Assembly (NCBI GenBank): GCA_965229545.1
Contig: OZ245887.1
Location: 496,001 to 560,000, forward strand
Direction of reading: 5' to 3'
Source of the DNA: Megaera sp965229545
Lineage (GTDB): Bacteria; Pseudomonadota; Alphaproteobacteria; Rickettsiales; Rickettsiaceae
DNA length: 64,000 bases
Shown: positions 8,664 through 17,922 of the stretch, in pieces
Position numbering within the stretch: position 1 is the stretch's first letter
Layout of the letters: every line of letters starts with the position of its first letter
The notes under the pieces: model-generated
What the model was told of the DNA's origin: nothing
The model's database searches: none
What the model saw: the letters and a program-made list of their open reading frames with translations, nothing else
Translations under genes and position numbers: made by a program

Positions 8664-10595
8664 CTATACACTCCAAGCTACCGGCAAATATCTAAAGACA
8701 AAAATTGTTATGCATAACACTAAGGCAAAAACTATATATAACACATAGTTAACTATATATCCTGTTTGAAGTCGGCATATACACCAACTAATTCCTCTGG
8801 TTAAATGGGCAAATCCGTTAGGACCTAATCTATCTATTATCTTAATATCAAAACATCCAGCTAAAGAACTTAAAACTTTAGTAAACCTTACAAAAATTTG
8901 GTCGTACAGTTCATCAAAGAAATATTTATTCTTTAACACGCAATGTATAAAGGGAAACTTGTTAGAAATTTTCTGATAGGTATTACCTCTATAACAATAT
9001 ACGCCAATTATAGAACCAGTTACGCCAATGATTAAAAACAAGAGTTGAATCAGCAAGGATACATGATGTTCATTAGGAAATATATCTAAATTAAAAATAC
9101 TTCCAGAAAAATATCCCACCGGACTGTCAATTGACAAAATATAATAGCCTAACATTCCAGAAAATAAAGCTCCTGCTACTAAAACAAGTAAAGGCGTATT
9201 CATAATTTTTGACGATTCATGAACATGGTTAAAAACATCTTCAGAAAGGCTGGTTTTACCGTGGAAAGTAACCATAATAATTTTTAAAGAATAAATAGCT
9301 GTTAAAATAGCTGCAAGAATTCCTAGGATAAAAGCCAACATACCTATTCCGGAGGCCAGGTAAGCCGATTCTAAGATAAGGTCTTTAGAGTAAAATCCAG
9401 CTAAAGGGAAGATTCCAATAATTGCCAGCGAACCTACCCAAAAATTAGCATAAGTTATTGGCATTTTTCTCCATATCCCTCCTATTTTAAATATTTCCTG
9501 CTCAGAAGTTGAATGGATAACACTCCCGGCTGAAAGAAAAAGCAAAGCCTTAAAGAACCCATGAGTAACTAGGTGAAAAATTCCTGCCTGATAAGCAGAA
9601 ACACCACAGGCAAAAAACATATAACCAAGCTGACTACAAGTCGAATAAGCAATAATTTTTTTTATATGGGTTTGTGCTATTGCGATAGTTGCCGCAAATA
9701 GGCACGTAATTGCTCCCACTGCAGTAATAATAGCTAAAACATTTGGGCTGTATTCAAACATAAATGAACAACGTGCTATTAAAAACACTCCCGCCGTAAC
9801 CATTGTAGCGGCATGTATTAAAGCAGAAACAGGAGTTGGGCCTTCCATTGCATCAGGTAGCCATACGTGCATTCCAATTTGGGCAGATTTTCCTGTACAT
9901 CCAATAAATAACATCAAGCATATAATATCCAGTACTTTAAATTCATATCTCAATATATTTATAGCCATTTTTGCTAAATCTTGGCTTTGCCCAAACACTC
10001 CATGAAATTCGACAGTACTTGCATAAATCAACATAATAATAATACCTATAATAAATGCAAAGTCACCGATCCGGTTAACTATAAAAGCCTTAACAGCAGC
10101 ATTATTTGCGGAATCTTTTTTGTAGTAATAACCAATTAGCAAATAAGAGCATAAGCCTACTCCTTCCCAGCCAAAGAATAACTGGAGAAAATTATCTGCT
10201 GACACTAAAGCTAGCATAAAAAAAGTAAACAAAGATAAATACGACAGAAATTTCGGTAAGTTCTTATCATCTTTCATATAACCTAATGAATATATATGAA
10301 CTACAGCGGAAACAAAGGTTACCAGTATAAACATTATGGCAGTAAGTTGATCGACATAAATAGCCCAGCTTACAGAGAGTGATTCAATATTTATCCATCT
10401 TGTAATAATTATATGGATAGTTTCTTTATTAATTCCAGCAGCTACAAAAACATAAGAAGCACAAACCGCAGAAATAATAATAGAAATAATTGCTGCAAAG
10501 CTTGCCTGATTATTGCTTAATTTTTTACAAAAAATACCATTGAATATACCAGAAATTAAAGGCAAAAAGATAATCAATTTGGTAACAAGTAACAT
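8664..10595 (-). CDS. nuoL: NADH-quinone oxidoreductase subunit L
   Basis: 643 residues, the distal antiporter-like subunit of complex I with the long amphipathic lateral helix expected near the C-terminus (about 540-620). Diagnostic motifs are LQLFFGWEGVGLCSYLLIG, GKSAQIGMHVWLPDAMEGPTPVSALIHAATM (split across about 230-260) and HIKKIIAYSTCSQLGYM. It is 13 bp from nuoK. There are no lesions. Confidence 0.97.
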   Translation of the reverse strand: MLLVTKLIIFLPLISGIFNGIFCKKLSNNQASFAAIISIIISAVCASYVFVAAGINKETIHIIITRWINIESLSVSWAIYVDQLTAIMFILVTFVSAVVHIYSLGYMKDDKNLPKFLSYLSLFTFFMLALVSADNFLQLFFGWEGVGLCSYLLIGYYYKKDSANNAAVKAFIVNRIGDFAFIIGIIIMLIYASTVEFHGVFGQSQDLAKMAINILRYEFKVLDIICLMLFIGCTGKSAQIGMHVWLPDAMEGPTPVSALIHAATMVTAGVFLIARCSFMFEYSPNVLAIITAVGAITCLFAATIAIAQTHIKKIIAYSTCSQLGYMFFACGVSAYQAGIFHLVTHGFFKALLFLSAGSVIHSTSEQEIFKIGGIWRKMPITYANFWVGSLAIIGIFPLAGFYSKDLILESAYLASGIGMLAFILGILAAILTAIYSLKIIMVTFHGKTSLSEDVFNHVHESSKIMNTPLLVLVAGALFSGMLGYYILSIDSPVGYFSGSIFNLDIFPNEHHVSLLIQLLFLIIGVTGSIIGVYCYRGNTYQKISNKFPFIHCVLKNKYFFDELYDQIFVRFTKVLSSLAGCFDIKIIDRLGPNGFAHLTRGISWCICRLQTGYIVNYVLYIVFALVLCITIFVFRYLPVAWSV

Positions 10596-10608
10596 AACTT
10601 TACCTCCC

Positions 10609-10926
10609 CTATCCTTTCATCTGGTTAATATCCTCAATCTCAATTGAGCCACGGTTACGGAAATATAACACTAAAATCGCAAGACCTATAGAAATTTCTG
10701 CTGCCGCAATCGATAAAATTATTATACTAAATACTTGCCCTACTAGGTCCTGCAAATATACCGAAAATGCCACAAAATTTATATTTACCGCAAGCAGCAT
10801 TAATTCAATTGCCATTAAAATCGTAATAACACTTTTGCGATTCATAAATAATCCAGTTACCCCTATTGAAAAAATAAGAGCCGCTAGAATTAAATAATGT
10901 TCTAGAGAAATATTACTAATCGTCAT
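10609..10926 (-). CDS. nuoK: NADH-quinone oxidoreductase subunit K
   Basis: 105 residues with three transmembrane helices. The two conserved membrane glutamates are visible in MAIELMLLAVN and AAAEISIGLAIL. It forms part of the proton path at the interface between NuoJ and NuoN. It overlaps the end of nuoJ by 11 bp, which indicates coupled translation. Confidence 0.96.
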   Translation of the reverse strand: MTISNISLEHYLILAALIFSIGVTGLFMNRKSVITILMAIELMLLAVNINFVAFSVYLQDLVGQVFSIIILSIAAAEISIGLAILVLYFRNRGSIEIEDINQMKG

Positions 10927-11536
10927 AATTCAAATTTTCTAATCCAGATTTTCCGGTATTTTTTGCAAAAAATAAGCTATTTTCTTTATTTTTGTTCAAC
11001 TGATTAGCAGGTTTTTGCCTTTTAACTCCGGTTCTCAGACGAAGAGTTAGAGAAATACTCGCAATCATTGCCGTAAATAGTATCAACCCAGAAGTTTGGA
11101 AGGGTAAAATAAAGTCAGTATATAAAACCCTGCCAATTGCATAAGCATTGCCAATATCAGGATTGAGTGTAAATTGTGAATTATTTAGCGGTATAATAAC
11201 TTTAGTCCCAATCAGAACAACAACAGTCAGGTCAACGAATAGAAAGAATGCTATCATAGTGGCAATTGCGATTTCAGCGCCTATGATTCCCTTGAATTCA
11301 GCAATTTTCACATTGAGCATCATTACTACAAACAGAAATAATACCGCAACAGCTCCAACATAAATGATTATCAGCATCATTGCTAAAAACTCAGCTCCCA
11401 TAAGAACCATAATCCCGGAAGCATTACAGAAAGTAAAAATTAGCCACAAAACAGCGTATACGGGATTACGACTAGTTATTACCATAACACTACCAAGTAC
11501 TAACAAAAAGGCAAAAAAATAGAAAAATATCGCCAT
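10916..11536 (-). CDS. nuoJ: NADH-quinone oxidoreductase subunit J
   Basis: 206 residues with five predicted membrane helices. NPVYAVLWLIFTFCNASGIMVLMGAEFLAMMLIIIYVGAVAVLFLFVVMML (written here only to locate residues 24-74 in pieces: NPVYAVLWL, GAEFLAM, YVGAVAVLFLFVVMML) is the classic NuoJ signature including the pi-bulge helix. The soluble tail after about 170 is rich in Lys and Asn. It lies between nuoI and nuoK in the operon. Confidence 0.95.
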   Translation of the reverse strand: MAIFFYFFAFLLVLGSVMVITSRNPVYAVLWLIFTFCNASGIMVLMGAEFLAMMLIIIYVGAVAVLFLFVVMMLNVKIAEFKGIIGAEIAIATMIAFFLFVDLTVVVLIGTKVIIPLNNSQFTLNPDIGNAYAIGRVLYTDFILPFQTSGLILFTAMIASISLTLRLRTGVKRQKPANQLNKNKENSLFFAKNTGKSGLENLNYDD

Positions 11537-11544
11537 AAATTATA

Positions 11545-12024
11545 TTACCTGTATAGATAATCATCCTTTAATTTTCTTGCAAGCTCCTGCTCCCAAATTT
11601 CTCCATTACGTAATAACCTTTCCTTGTTATACAGTAACTCTTCGTGGGTTTCGGTAGCAAACTCAAAATTCGGCCCTTCAACAATTGCATCTACCGGACA
11701 TGCTTCTTGGCACATTCCGCAATAAATACATTTTGTCATATCAATATCATATCTAGTAGTACGACGACTCCCGTCTTCCCTAGTCTCAGATTCAATTAAA
11801 ATAGCTTGAGCAGGACATATTGCCTCACATAATTTACACGCAATACAACGCTCCTCGCCATTTTCATAACGTCTTAGAGCATGCTCTCCCTTAAACCGAG
11901 CACTAATAGGGCTTTTTTCATATGGATAATCAATTGTAACCTTTGGCTTAAAAAAATATTTTAAGGTTAAGAACATTCCGCACAGGATATCATATAACAC
12001 GAAGGATTTAATATATTTTATCAT
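11545..12024 (-). CDS. nuoI: NADH-quinone oxidoreductase subunit I (two 4Fe-4S clusters)
   Basis: 159 residues. Two ferredoxin-type motifs, CIACKLCEAICPAQAI (about 61-76) and CIYCGMCQEACPVDAI (about 100-115), bind clusters N6a and N6b, which pass electrons from NuoG toward the quinone site. The N-terminal amphipathic segment FLTLKYFFKPKVTIDYP docks on the membrane arm. It sits 17 bp after nuoH. Confidence 0.97.
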   Translation of the reverse strand: MIKYIKSFVLYDILCGMFLTLKYFFKPKVTIDYPYEKSPISARFKGEHALRRYENGEERCIACKLCEAICPAQAILIESETREDGSRRTTRYDIDMTKCIYCGMCQEACPVDAIVEGPNFEFATETHEELLYNKERLLRNGEIWEQELARKLKDDYLYR

Positions 12025-12041
12025 AGCTCAATTCTAAATAA

Positions 12042-13073
12042 TTACGGCAAATTACCTGTTATCAAAAGCAGGAACGCTACCAGCACTACCCAAAATAAGG
12101 TTAGCGGTAAAAATACTTTCCACCCAAGGTACATAAGTTGATCATATCTATATCGTGGCAAAGTAGCCCTGATCCACAAGAATACAAACAGCAAAAAACA
12201 AATTTTTAGAATAAACCAAACAAACCCCGGCACCAAATATAGAAAACTTATACCAAAAGGCGGTAGATAACCTCCCATGAAGAACGTCACTGTCATCGCG
12301 CTGACTAATATCATATTTGCATATTCACCAAGGAAAAACAAAGCAAAACTCATCGATGAATACTCAACATTATAACCTGCCACAAGTTCAGATTCAGCTT
12401 CTGGTAAATCAAAAGGCAGCCGATTAGTTTCTGCTAAAACAGAAATGAAAAATACAACTGCCATAGGAGCAAGGAGCAGATGAATCCAAAATGGCATTTC
12501 CCTTTGATATTCAACTATTTCACTCAAATTTAAGCTTCCTGTTACAAGCAGGACTGTAACGATCACGAGGCCCATAGAAACTTCATAAGATATCATTTGC
12601 GCTGAAGATCTAATGGCTCCTAAAAACGCATATTGAGAATTACTTGCCCAACCGGCCATAATAATACCATAACCCTCAAGTGAAGATACAGCCAGAATAT
12701 ATAGCACTCCTACATTCATATCAGACAACACCCACCCTTCAGAAAAAGGAATTACAGCCCAACCGACTAAGCTTAAAATAAAAGTAATCATTGGCGCAAT
12801 CATAAACACTATTTTACTTGCCAGTGTTGGCACAATTGTTTCCTTAAATATAAGTTTCACTGCATCGGCAATTGGTTGCAAAAGCCCAAACGGCCCAACT
12901 CTATTGGGCCCACGGCGCATTTGCATAAGCCCTATCACGCGGCGTTCGGCATAAGTTAAATAAGCCACTGATAACAGCAAAGGGAGCACTATTAAAACAA
13001 TTTTAAGAGCAATAAAAATTAACGGAACAACATATTCATAGAATAAATCTATCATTTTATGCCGCTCCCTCAA
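12042..13073 (-). CDS. nuoH: NADH-quinone oxidoreductase subunit H
   Basis: About 337-343 residues with eight membrane helices; it forms the quinone chamber with NuoB/D. Motifs include RRGPNRVGPFGLLQPIADA, SSAQMISYEVSMGL and ETNRLPFDLPEAESELVAG. The open frame begins at 13073 inside the end of nuoG, but the more usual start is the ATG at 13055 (MIDLFYEYV), just after the nuoG stop region. The choice is not resolved. Confidence 0.96.
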   Translation of the reverse strand: MRERHKMIDLFYEYVVPLIFIALKIVLIVLPLLLSVAYLTYAERRVIGLMQMRRGPNRVGPFGLLQPIADAVKLIFKETIVPTLASKIVFMIAPMITFILSLVGWAVIPFSEGWVLSDMNVGVLYILAVSSLEGYGIIMAGWASNSQYAFLGAIRSSAQMISYEVSMGLVIVTVLLVTGSLNLSEIVEYQREMPFWIHLLLAPMAVVFFISVLAETNRLPFDLPEAESELVAGYNVEYSSMSFALFFLGEYANMILVSAMTVTFFMGGYLPPFGISFLYLVPGFVWFILKICFLLFVFLWIRATLPRYRYDQLMYLGWKVFLPLTLFWVVLVAFLLLITGNLP

Positions 13074-15174
13074 TAGCTTGTTTAAGTTCTTCCGTTGTCT
13101 TCATCTCATTTATCGCCTTTGTACATTTTGCCATCGTAACAGAAGATCGGCTAATTGGATCTGTCATATAATAATTCATAGCTACTTTTTCTAAAGGTTG
13201 CTTATTTAGTTTTATACTAGACTTAAAGGGTAGAAAATCATTAGCCACAATTTCATCCATATGATTAAATGTATCATATTCGTGAGCCATCCTCTTACGA
13301 ATTAAAGATAGCTCATCTGCTTTAATATCAAAATCAAGCACCCTTGCAACCATATTGATAATCTCAATTCCGGCTTTAGCAGAACCTGGAGGAGATACCG
13401 CTCCTTGAGCAAACTGGGGTCTACCTTCCATATTGACATAAATTCCATCTTGCTCAGTATAAGCAGCCTCAGGCAAAATAACGTCCGCTCTATTAGCTCC
13501 GGCATCACCGTGATGTCCCTGATAAATAACAAACGTATCTTCCTCTATTTGGCTCATATCAACCTCATCGGCGCCAAGCAAATAGAGGATTTTGATTTCC
13601 CCATTTTGGGTCTTTTTTAGAATTTCCTCAGTTCCAGTACCTGAATTACCATAAACAAAACCAAGATCCAGTGCACCTACCATGGAAGCATGGTTATGCA
13701 AAATATTAAATCCATTCCAATTCTCTCGAACAATTTTGTATTTTTGAATAATTTTATGTAAGAGAGATAGTATCGCATGAGCATCTGAGCGCACTAGTAC
13801 CCCATCACCGACAATAACCATAGGATTCGCTGCTTTCTCTAAAAGTTTGGTAAATGCTGATGTGGATTCATTCTGACTTTCTGTGCTATCAAGGCTAATT
13901 GTCATTAAATCTTGCAAGATATTAACATCTCTACCCAGTTCCCTAATTTTATATGTTTGATTATCCGCTTCTCCAATTTTACCAACAATCAGATTTCCTG
14001 CTCTAACCATTTTACCAATTCTTGCATTTAAAACAGGAGCTACTTGCCTTGGATTAGCCCCTACAAGGAGACAAACATCAGCTTTTTCTATACCGGAAAT
14101 AGTAGTATTAAATAAGTAATTACCTCGCGCCAATAAATCAAATTTGTAACCGAGTTGATTAGCATCACACAGGTCAGAGCCAAGTTTAGACAGCAATTTT
14201 TTCATCAAAAACATAGTCTCACAAGGTACAGTAAAGCCTGCAATAGCACCAATAGCAGATTTATCTTTTGTGGATTTGAATTTGTCGGCAATTGAAGAAA
14301 TTGCGCTTTCCCAGCTTACCTCTTGGAATCTCCCGGCTTTTTTGACATAAGGTCTATCCAGTCTTTGATTTTTTAGACCATCATAGGAAAATCTTGCCTT
14401 ATCAGAAAGCCATTCTTCATTTATATCTTCATTAAGTTTGGGTAAAATACGCATTACCTCAAGACCTCTTGAATCAACACGGATATTCGAACCAACCGCA
14501 TCCATAACGTCTATTGACTCAGTTCCTTGCAGTTCCCAGCTGCGAGTAGTAAAGGCATAAGGTTTAGAGTTTAAAGCCCCTACAGGGCATAAATCTATTA
14601 CATTACCGGATAACTCAGAGGTAAGGGTTTTTTCCAGATAACTGACAATTTCCATATGTTCGCCCCTACCGATTGTGCCCATTTCTGGCACACCTGCAAC
14701 ATCAGTACAAAATCTTATACAGCGGGTACAATGTATACACCGCGTCATATGGGTCTTAACTAACGGACCCAGATTTTTATCTTTCACTGAACGTTTATTT
14801 TCAAAATATCTGCTTCTCCCTTTACCATATTTAAAAGCTTGATCCTGCAAATCACATTCCCCACCCTGATCACAAATTGGGCAATCTAAAGGATGGTTGA
14901 TGAGCAAAAACTCCATTACCCCCTCTCGAGCCTTTATTACTCTTGCGTTATTAGTACTCACTACCATGCCATCACTTGCCGGCATAGCGCAAGAGGCAAC
15001 AGGTTTAGGAGATTTTTCAATATCAACTAGGCACATACGGCAATTGCCGGCAATTTTTAAACGCTCGTGAAAGCAGAAATGCGGTATCTCAACACCAGCA
15101 GCTTCACAAGCTTGCATAACGGTCAAGCCCTCTTCTATCTCGATTTCTTTGCCATCAATAACTAATTTCGGCAT
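13057..15174 (-). CDS. nuoG: NADH-quinone oxidoreductase subunit G
   Basis: About 705 residues. The order is an N-terminal 2Fe-2S domain (HFCFHERLKIAGNCRMCLVD), a His-Cys3 4Fe-4S segment (HPLDCPICDQGGECDLQDQ), a 4Fe-4S motif (CIHCTRCIRFCTDVAG), then a molybdopterin-oxidoreductase-like domain without cofactor. It is the electron wire of the peripheral arm. The ATG at 15174 (MPKLVIDGKEIEIEEG) is preferred over the TTG four codons upstream, because family N-termini begin there and a ggtgg stretch precedes it. It is the first gene of this nuo run. nuoA-F are not in the window. Confidence 0.96.
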   Translation of the reverse strand: MPKLVIDGKEIEIEEGLTVMQACEAAGVEIPHFCFHERLKIAGNCRMCLVDIEKSPKPVASCAMPASDGMVVSTNNARVIKAREGVMEFLLINHPLDCPICDQGGECDLQDQAFKYGKGRSRYFENKRSVKDKNLGPLVKTHMTRCIHCTRCIRFCTDVAGVPEMGTIGRGEHMEIVSYLEKTLTSELSGNVIDLCPVGALNSKPYAFTTRSWELQGTESIDVMDAVGSNIRVDSRGLEVMRILPKLNEDINEEWLSDKARFSYDGLKNQRLDRPYVKKAGRFQEVSWESAISSIADKFKSTKDKSAIGAIAGFTVPCETMFLMKKLLSKLGSDLCDANQLGYKFDLLARGNYLFNTTISGIEKADVCLLVGANPRQVAPVLNARIGKMVRAGNLIVGKIGEADNQTYKIRELGRDVNILQDLMTISLDSTESQNESTSAFTKLLEKAANPMVIVGDGVLVRSDAHAILSLLHKIIQKYKIVRENWNGFNILHNHASMVGALDLGFVYGNSGTGTEEILKKTQNGEIKILYLLGADEVDMSQIEEDTFVIYQGHHGDAGANRADVILPEAAYTEQDGIYVNMEGRPQFAQGAVSPPGSAKAGIEIINMVARVLDFDIKADELSLIRKRMAHEYDTFNHMDEIVANDFLPFKSSIKLNKQPLEKVAMNYYMTDPISRSSVTMAKCTKAINEMKTTEELKQAIEGAA

Positions 15175-15199
15175 TTTACCACCCAATAAAAACCTGTTT

Positions 15200-15213
15200 T
15201 GTAACCTGTTACA
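15200..15213. promoter_or_regulatory. Perfect 14-bp palindrome upstream of nuoG
   Basis: TGTAAC-CT-GTTACA, 6-bp arms with a 2-bp centre, lies 26 bp before the nuoG ATG. It could be an operator or simply the base of a leader hairpin. No protein can be assigned. Confidence 0.35.
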
Positions 15214-15288
15214 TGATATATTATGGCTATTTAAAACTAAAGTTTTTTTAAATAATTCCGATTTTTATTTATTGCTATTTTCTTACAC

Positions 15289-15316
15289 TTGACAAAAATA
15301 ATACTTGCTTTAGCAT
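15289..15316 (+). promoter_or_regulatory. Candidate sigma-70 promoter for pyrH-frr-nusB-rlmE
   Basis: A perfect -35 TTGACA at 15289-15294 is followed after 16 bp by TAGCAT at 15311-15316 (4 of 6 matches to TATAAT). This gives a leader of about 95 nt before pyrH. It lies in the divergent nuoG/pyrH spacer. Confidence 0.45.
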
Positions 15317-15418
15317 GAACCAATAAAAATTTAATTACATCTAACCCGAAAGTTAAGCAAATTCAAGCCATAACTGATTTATTTTTATTAATTTTGTATC
15401 ATTGTAGTAAAAAAATTT

Positions 15419-16135
15419 ATGTCCATAAACTGCAAAAGAGTCCTCTTTAAGATTTCTGGTGAAGCTCTTATGGGAAGTAAAGGTTTTGGACATGATTTTG
15501 AAACTCTGCAAACTATAGCAGAGGATATAAAAGAAGTGGTTAATCTGGGCGTACAGGTATGCGTAGTAGTAGGAGGCGGCAACATTTACCGTGGAATTGA
15601 TGCATCTGTACTTGGAATGGAAAGAGCAGCTGCTGATTATATGGGAATGCTAGCTACGGTTATTAATGCTTTGGCTTTACAGAATACTATGGAAAAAACT
15701 GGCATATATACAATGGTTCAATCTGCAATTCCAATGACAACTATTTGTGAACCATTCATCAGAAGAAGAGCAATAAGGCATATGCAAAAAGGAAGAGTAG
15801 TAATTTTTGCGGCAGGCATTGGGAATCCTTTTTTTACAACTGATAGCGCAGCTGTAGTCAGGGCTATAGAAATGAATTGTGATCTTCTGTTTAAAGGTAC
15901 AAATGTCGACGGAGTTTATGATTCTGATCCTAAAAGGAATAAAAACGCAAAAAAATTTGCAGAACTTACCTATACAGACGCTTTAAGGGATAATTTAAAA
16001 GTAATGGATATGGCTGCGATTGCCGTAGCACGAGAAAACAATTTACCTATAAAAGTTTTTTCTATAAAGGAATCAGGTAATTTTGCACGGGTACTCCAGG
16101 ATAAAGGAGAGTTTACTATTATAAAGGGAAATTAA
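15419..16135 (+). CDS. pyrH: UMP kinase
   Basis: 238 residues of the amino-acid-kinase fold. It phosphorylates UMP to UDP in pyrimidine nucleotide synthesis. KISGEALMGSKGFG (about 9-22) is the ATP phosphate-binding loop, VVVGGGNIYRG and the GTNVDGVYDSDPK segment are family hallmarks. Divergent from nuoG. frr follows after 28 bp, the widely conserved pyrH-frr order. Confidence 0.97.
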   Translation: MSINCKRVLFKISGEALMGSKGFGHDFETLQTIAEDIKEVVNLGVQVCVVVGGGNIYRGIDASVLGMERAAADYMGMLATVINALALQNTMEKTGIYTMVQSAIPMTTICEPFIRRRAIRHMQKGRVVIFAAGIGNPFFTTDSAAVVRAIEMNCDLLFKGTNVDGVYDSDPKRNKNAKKFAELTYTDALRDNLKVMDMAAIAVARENNLPIKVFSIKESGNFARVLQDKGEFTIIKGN

Positions 16136-16163
16136 GTTTTAAGAAATTTAATAAGGAGGCAGC

Positions 16164-16721
16164 ATGGATCAGGCACTTAAAAATGATTTAACTAAAAAAA
16201 TGAATAAGGCAATTATTATTCTCGAAAAAGAATTATCAGGCCTTAGAACAGGAAGGTCTTCAGCTAATTTACTTGATCCGGTTATGGTGGAGGTCTATGG
16301 GAGTAAAATGCCTATATCTCAAGTTGGTACGGTGTCAACTCCAGATGCTAAGACCATATCCGTACAGGTATGGGATAAATCTATGGTGAAAACTGTTGAA
16401 AAAGCTATTGCTGATGCAAATCTTGGTCTCAACCCTAGTTCTGATGGCCAAATCATCCGAATGAGCTTACCTATCTTAAGCCAGGAGAGAAGACATGAAC
16501 TGGTAAAAATTGCCCATAAATATGGCGAAAATACTAAAGTTGCTATAAGAAACATCAGAAGAGACGGGATGGAACATCTGAAAAAAATGGAAAAAGACGG
16601 TACTATATCAAAAGATGATCACCATAATATCGGAGAGGAAATTCAGAAACTAACTGATGATTTTACAAATAAAATTGATCAACATATAAAGGCTAAAGAA
16701 GAAGAGATCTTAAAGGTTTAG
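16164..16721 (+). CDS. frr: Ribosome recycling factor
   Basis: 185 residues, full length. With EF-G it splits post-termination ribosomes. The three-helix bundle motifs LSGLRTGRSSANLLDPVMVEVYG (about 24-46; shown in pieces LSGLRTGRSS and LLDPVMVEVYG), PSSDGQIIRMSLP and KVAIRNIRRDGMEHLKK are present. A strong AAGGAGG ribosome-binding site sits 7 bases before the ATG. A short hairpin (AGGTTT/AAACCT) overlaps the stop but has no U-run. Confidence 0.97.
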   Translation: MDQALKNDLTKKMNKAIIILEKELSGLRTGRSSANLLDPVMVEVYGSKMPISQVGTVSTPDAKTISVQVWDKSMVKTVEKAIADANLGLNPSSDGQIIRMSLPILSQERRHELVKIAHKYGENTKVAIRNIRRDGMEHLKKMEKDGTISKDDHHNIGEEIQKLTDDFTNKIDQHIKAKEEEILKV

Positions 16722-16754
16722 ATATACAAACCTAGCTCATAATATAAAAAATAT

Positions 16755-17231
16755 ATGAATCAACAAATAAGTACTAAATCAATTGCTCGAATAGCAGCTA
16801 TTCAGACTTTATATCAATTTGCCAGTTCCAAAAACACTCCTGATATAAATTCCGTGGCGCTTAAAATAAAAGAATTTTATAAAGATATAAATTTTAAAAG
16901 CGATCACGATATTGATCAAAAGAGCAAGCTGAAACTTAAACCAAGCTATAGCTATTTGGACGAATTGGTTAAATACACTCACGATAATTTATTAGAAATT
17001 GATAAAGCAATATCTCAATTTCTCAATAAATCATGGACTATGGCTAATTTACCGATGCTTCTCCATGCGGTTTTAAGGGTCGGGATCTGCGAACTTACCT
17101 ATTTCCTGGAAACTCCTAAAAAAGTTATTATTAACGAATATACTGATATAGCAAATGAGATGCTAGATGAAAATGAAATTGGATTTGTAAATTCTATTTT
17201 ACATAATTATGCACAGTCAAGACAAGAATAA
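16755..17231 (+). CDS. nusB: Transcription antitermination factor NusB
   Basis: 158 residues. It is an all-helical RNA-binding protein that joins NusE(S10) on boxA RNA. SIARIAAIQTLYQF at the N-terminus and the C-terminal PKKVIINEYTDIANEM ... GFVNSILHNYA are diagnostic. There is an extra Lys/Asp-rich stretch at about 40-60 compared with compact NusB proteins. It overlaps rlmE by 23 bp. Confidence 0.93.
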   Translation: MNQQISTKSIARIAAIQTLYQFASSKNTPDINSVALKIKEFYKDINFKSDHDIDQKSKLKLKPSYSYLDELVKYTHDNLLEIDKAISQFLNKSWTMANLPMLLHAVLRVGICELTYFLETPKKVIINEYTDIANEMLDENEIGFVNSILHNYAQSRQE

Positions 17232-17922
17232 CCCTCTTATGTCTGCATCTACTGGCTATCGGGGTAAATTCACAAAAGTTAAAACCGCAAAAGGAAGGAA
17301 AAAATCTTCAACTCTCTGGCTTATACGTCAGCTTAATGATCCTTATGTAGCAAAATCAAAATTAGACGGTTACAGATCAAGGGCCGCTTACAAGCTACTT
17401 GAAATAAATGAAAAATTCAGAGTACTAACCCCAGGAATGAATGTTGTAGATCTTGGTGCAGCGCCTGGAGGATGGAGTCAAGTAGCCGCTAAAATTATCC
17501 AATCCAATAACAAAAACGCTACAAATAAGCTAATTGCTATAGACCTGCTACCTATAGAACCGATAGTTGGAGTAGTTACCTTGCAAAAAGATTTCTTTTC
17601 TGAGGATACAAAGGACTCAATAGTAAACAATTTGAATAATCATCTTGCCGATGTAGTACTAAGCGATATGGCAGCTAATACTACTGGGCATAGTGCTACA
17701 GATCACTTACGAATAATTGATCTGTGTGAAAATGCTTTTGAGTTTGCCATAACTGTACTCAAACCGGGAGGACATTTTATTGCTAAAATTTTTAGGGGCG
17801 GGGCAGAAAGTGATTTACTTGCTAAGGTAAAACAAAATTTTACAACGGTTAAACATTTTAAGCCAAATTCAAGTCGGAAAACTTCCAGTGAGTTTTATTT
17901 AATAGCACTAAAAAAAAAATAG
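17209..17922 (+). CDS. rlmE: 23S rRNA (uridine-2552-2'-O)-methyltransferase
   Basis: 237-residue RrmJ/FtsJ family enzyme that methylates U2552 in the A-loop of 23S rRNA. The SAM site is VVDLGAAPGGWSQVAA, and the K-D-K-E tetrad fits SRAAYKLLE, LSDMAANTTGH, GGHFIAKIF and SSEFYLIA. The N-terminal 30 residues are basic. The start could also be the ATG at 17239 (MSASTGYRG), which would remove most of the overlap with nusB. Confidence 0.94.
   Translation: MHSQDKNNPLMSASTGYRGKFTKVKTAKGRKKSSTLWLIRQLNDPYVAKSKLDGYRSRAAYKLLEINEKFRVLTPGMNVVDLGAAPGGWSQVAAKIIQSNNKNATNKLIAIDLLPIEPIVGVVTLQKDFFSEDTKDSIVNNLNNHLADVVLSDMAANTTGHSATDHLRIIDLCENAFEFAITVLKPGGHFIAKIFRGGAESDLLAKVKQNFTTVKHFKPNSSRKTSSEFYLIALKKK

Noticed and set aside
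16711..16735. Hairpin AGGTTT/AAACCT at the frr stop
   Set aside because: Six weak pairs and no T-run; nusB follows closely and is probably co-transcribed.
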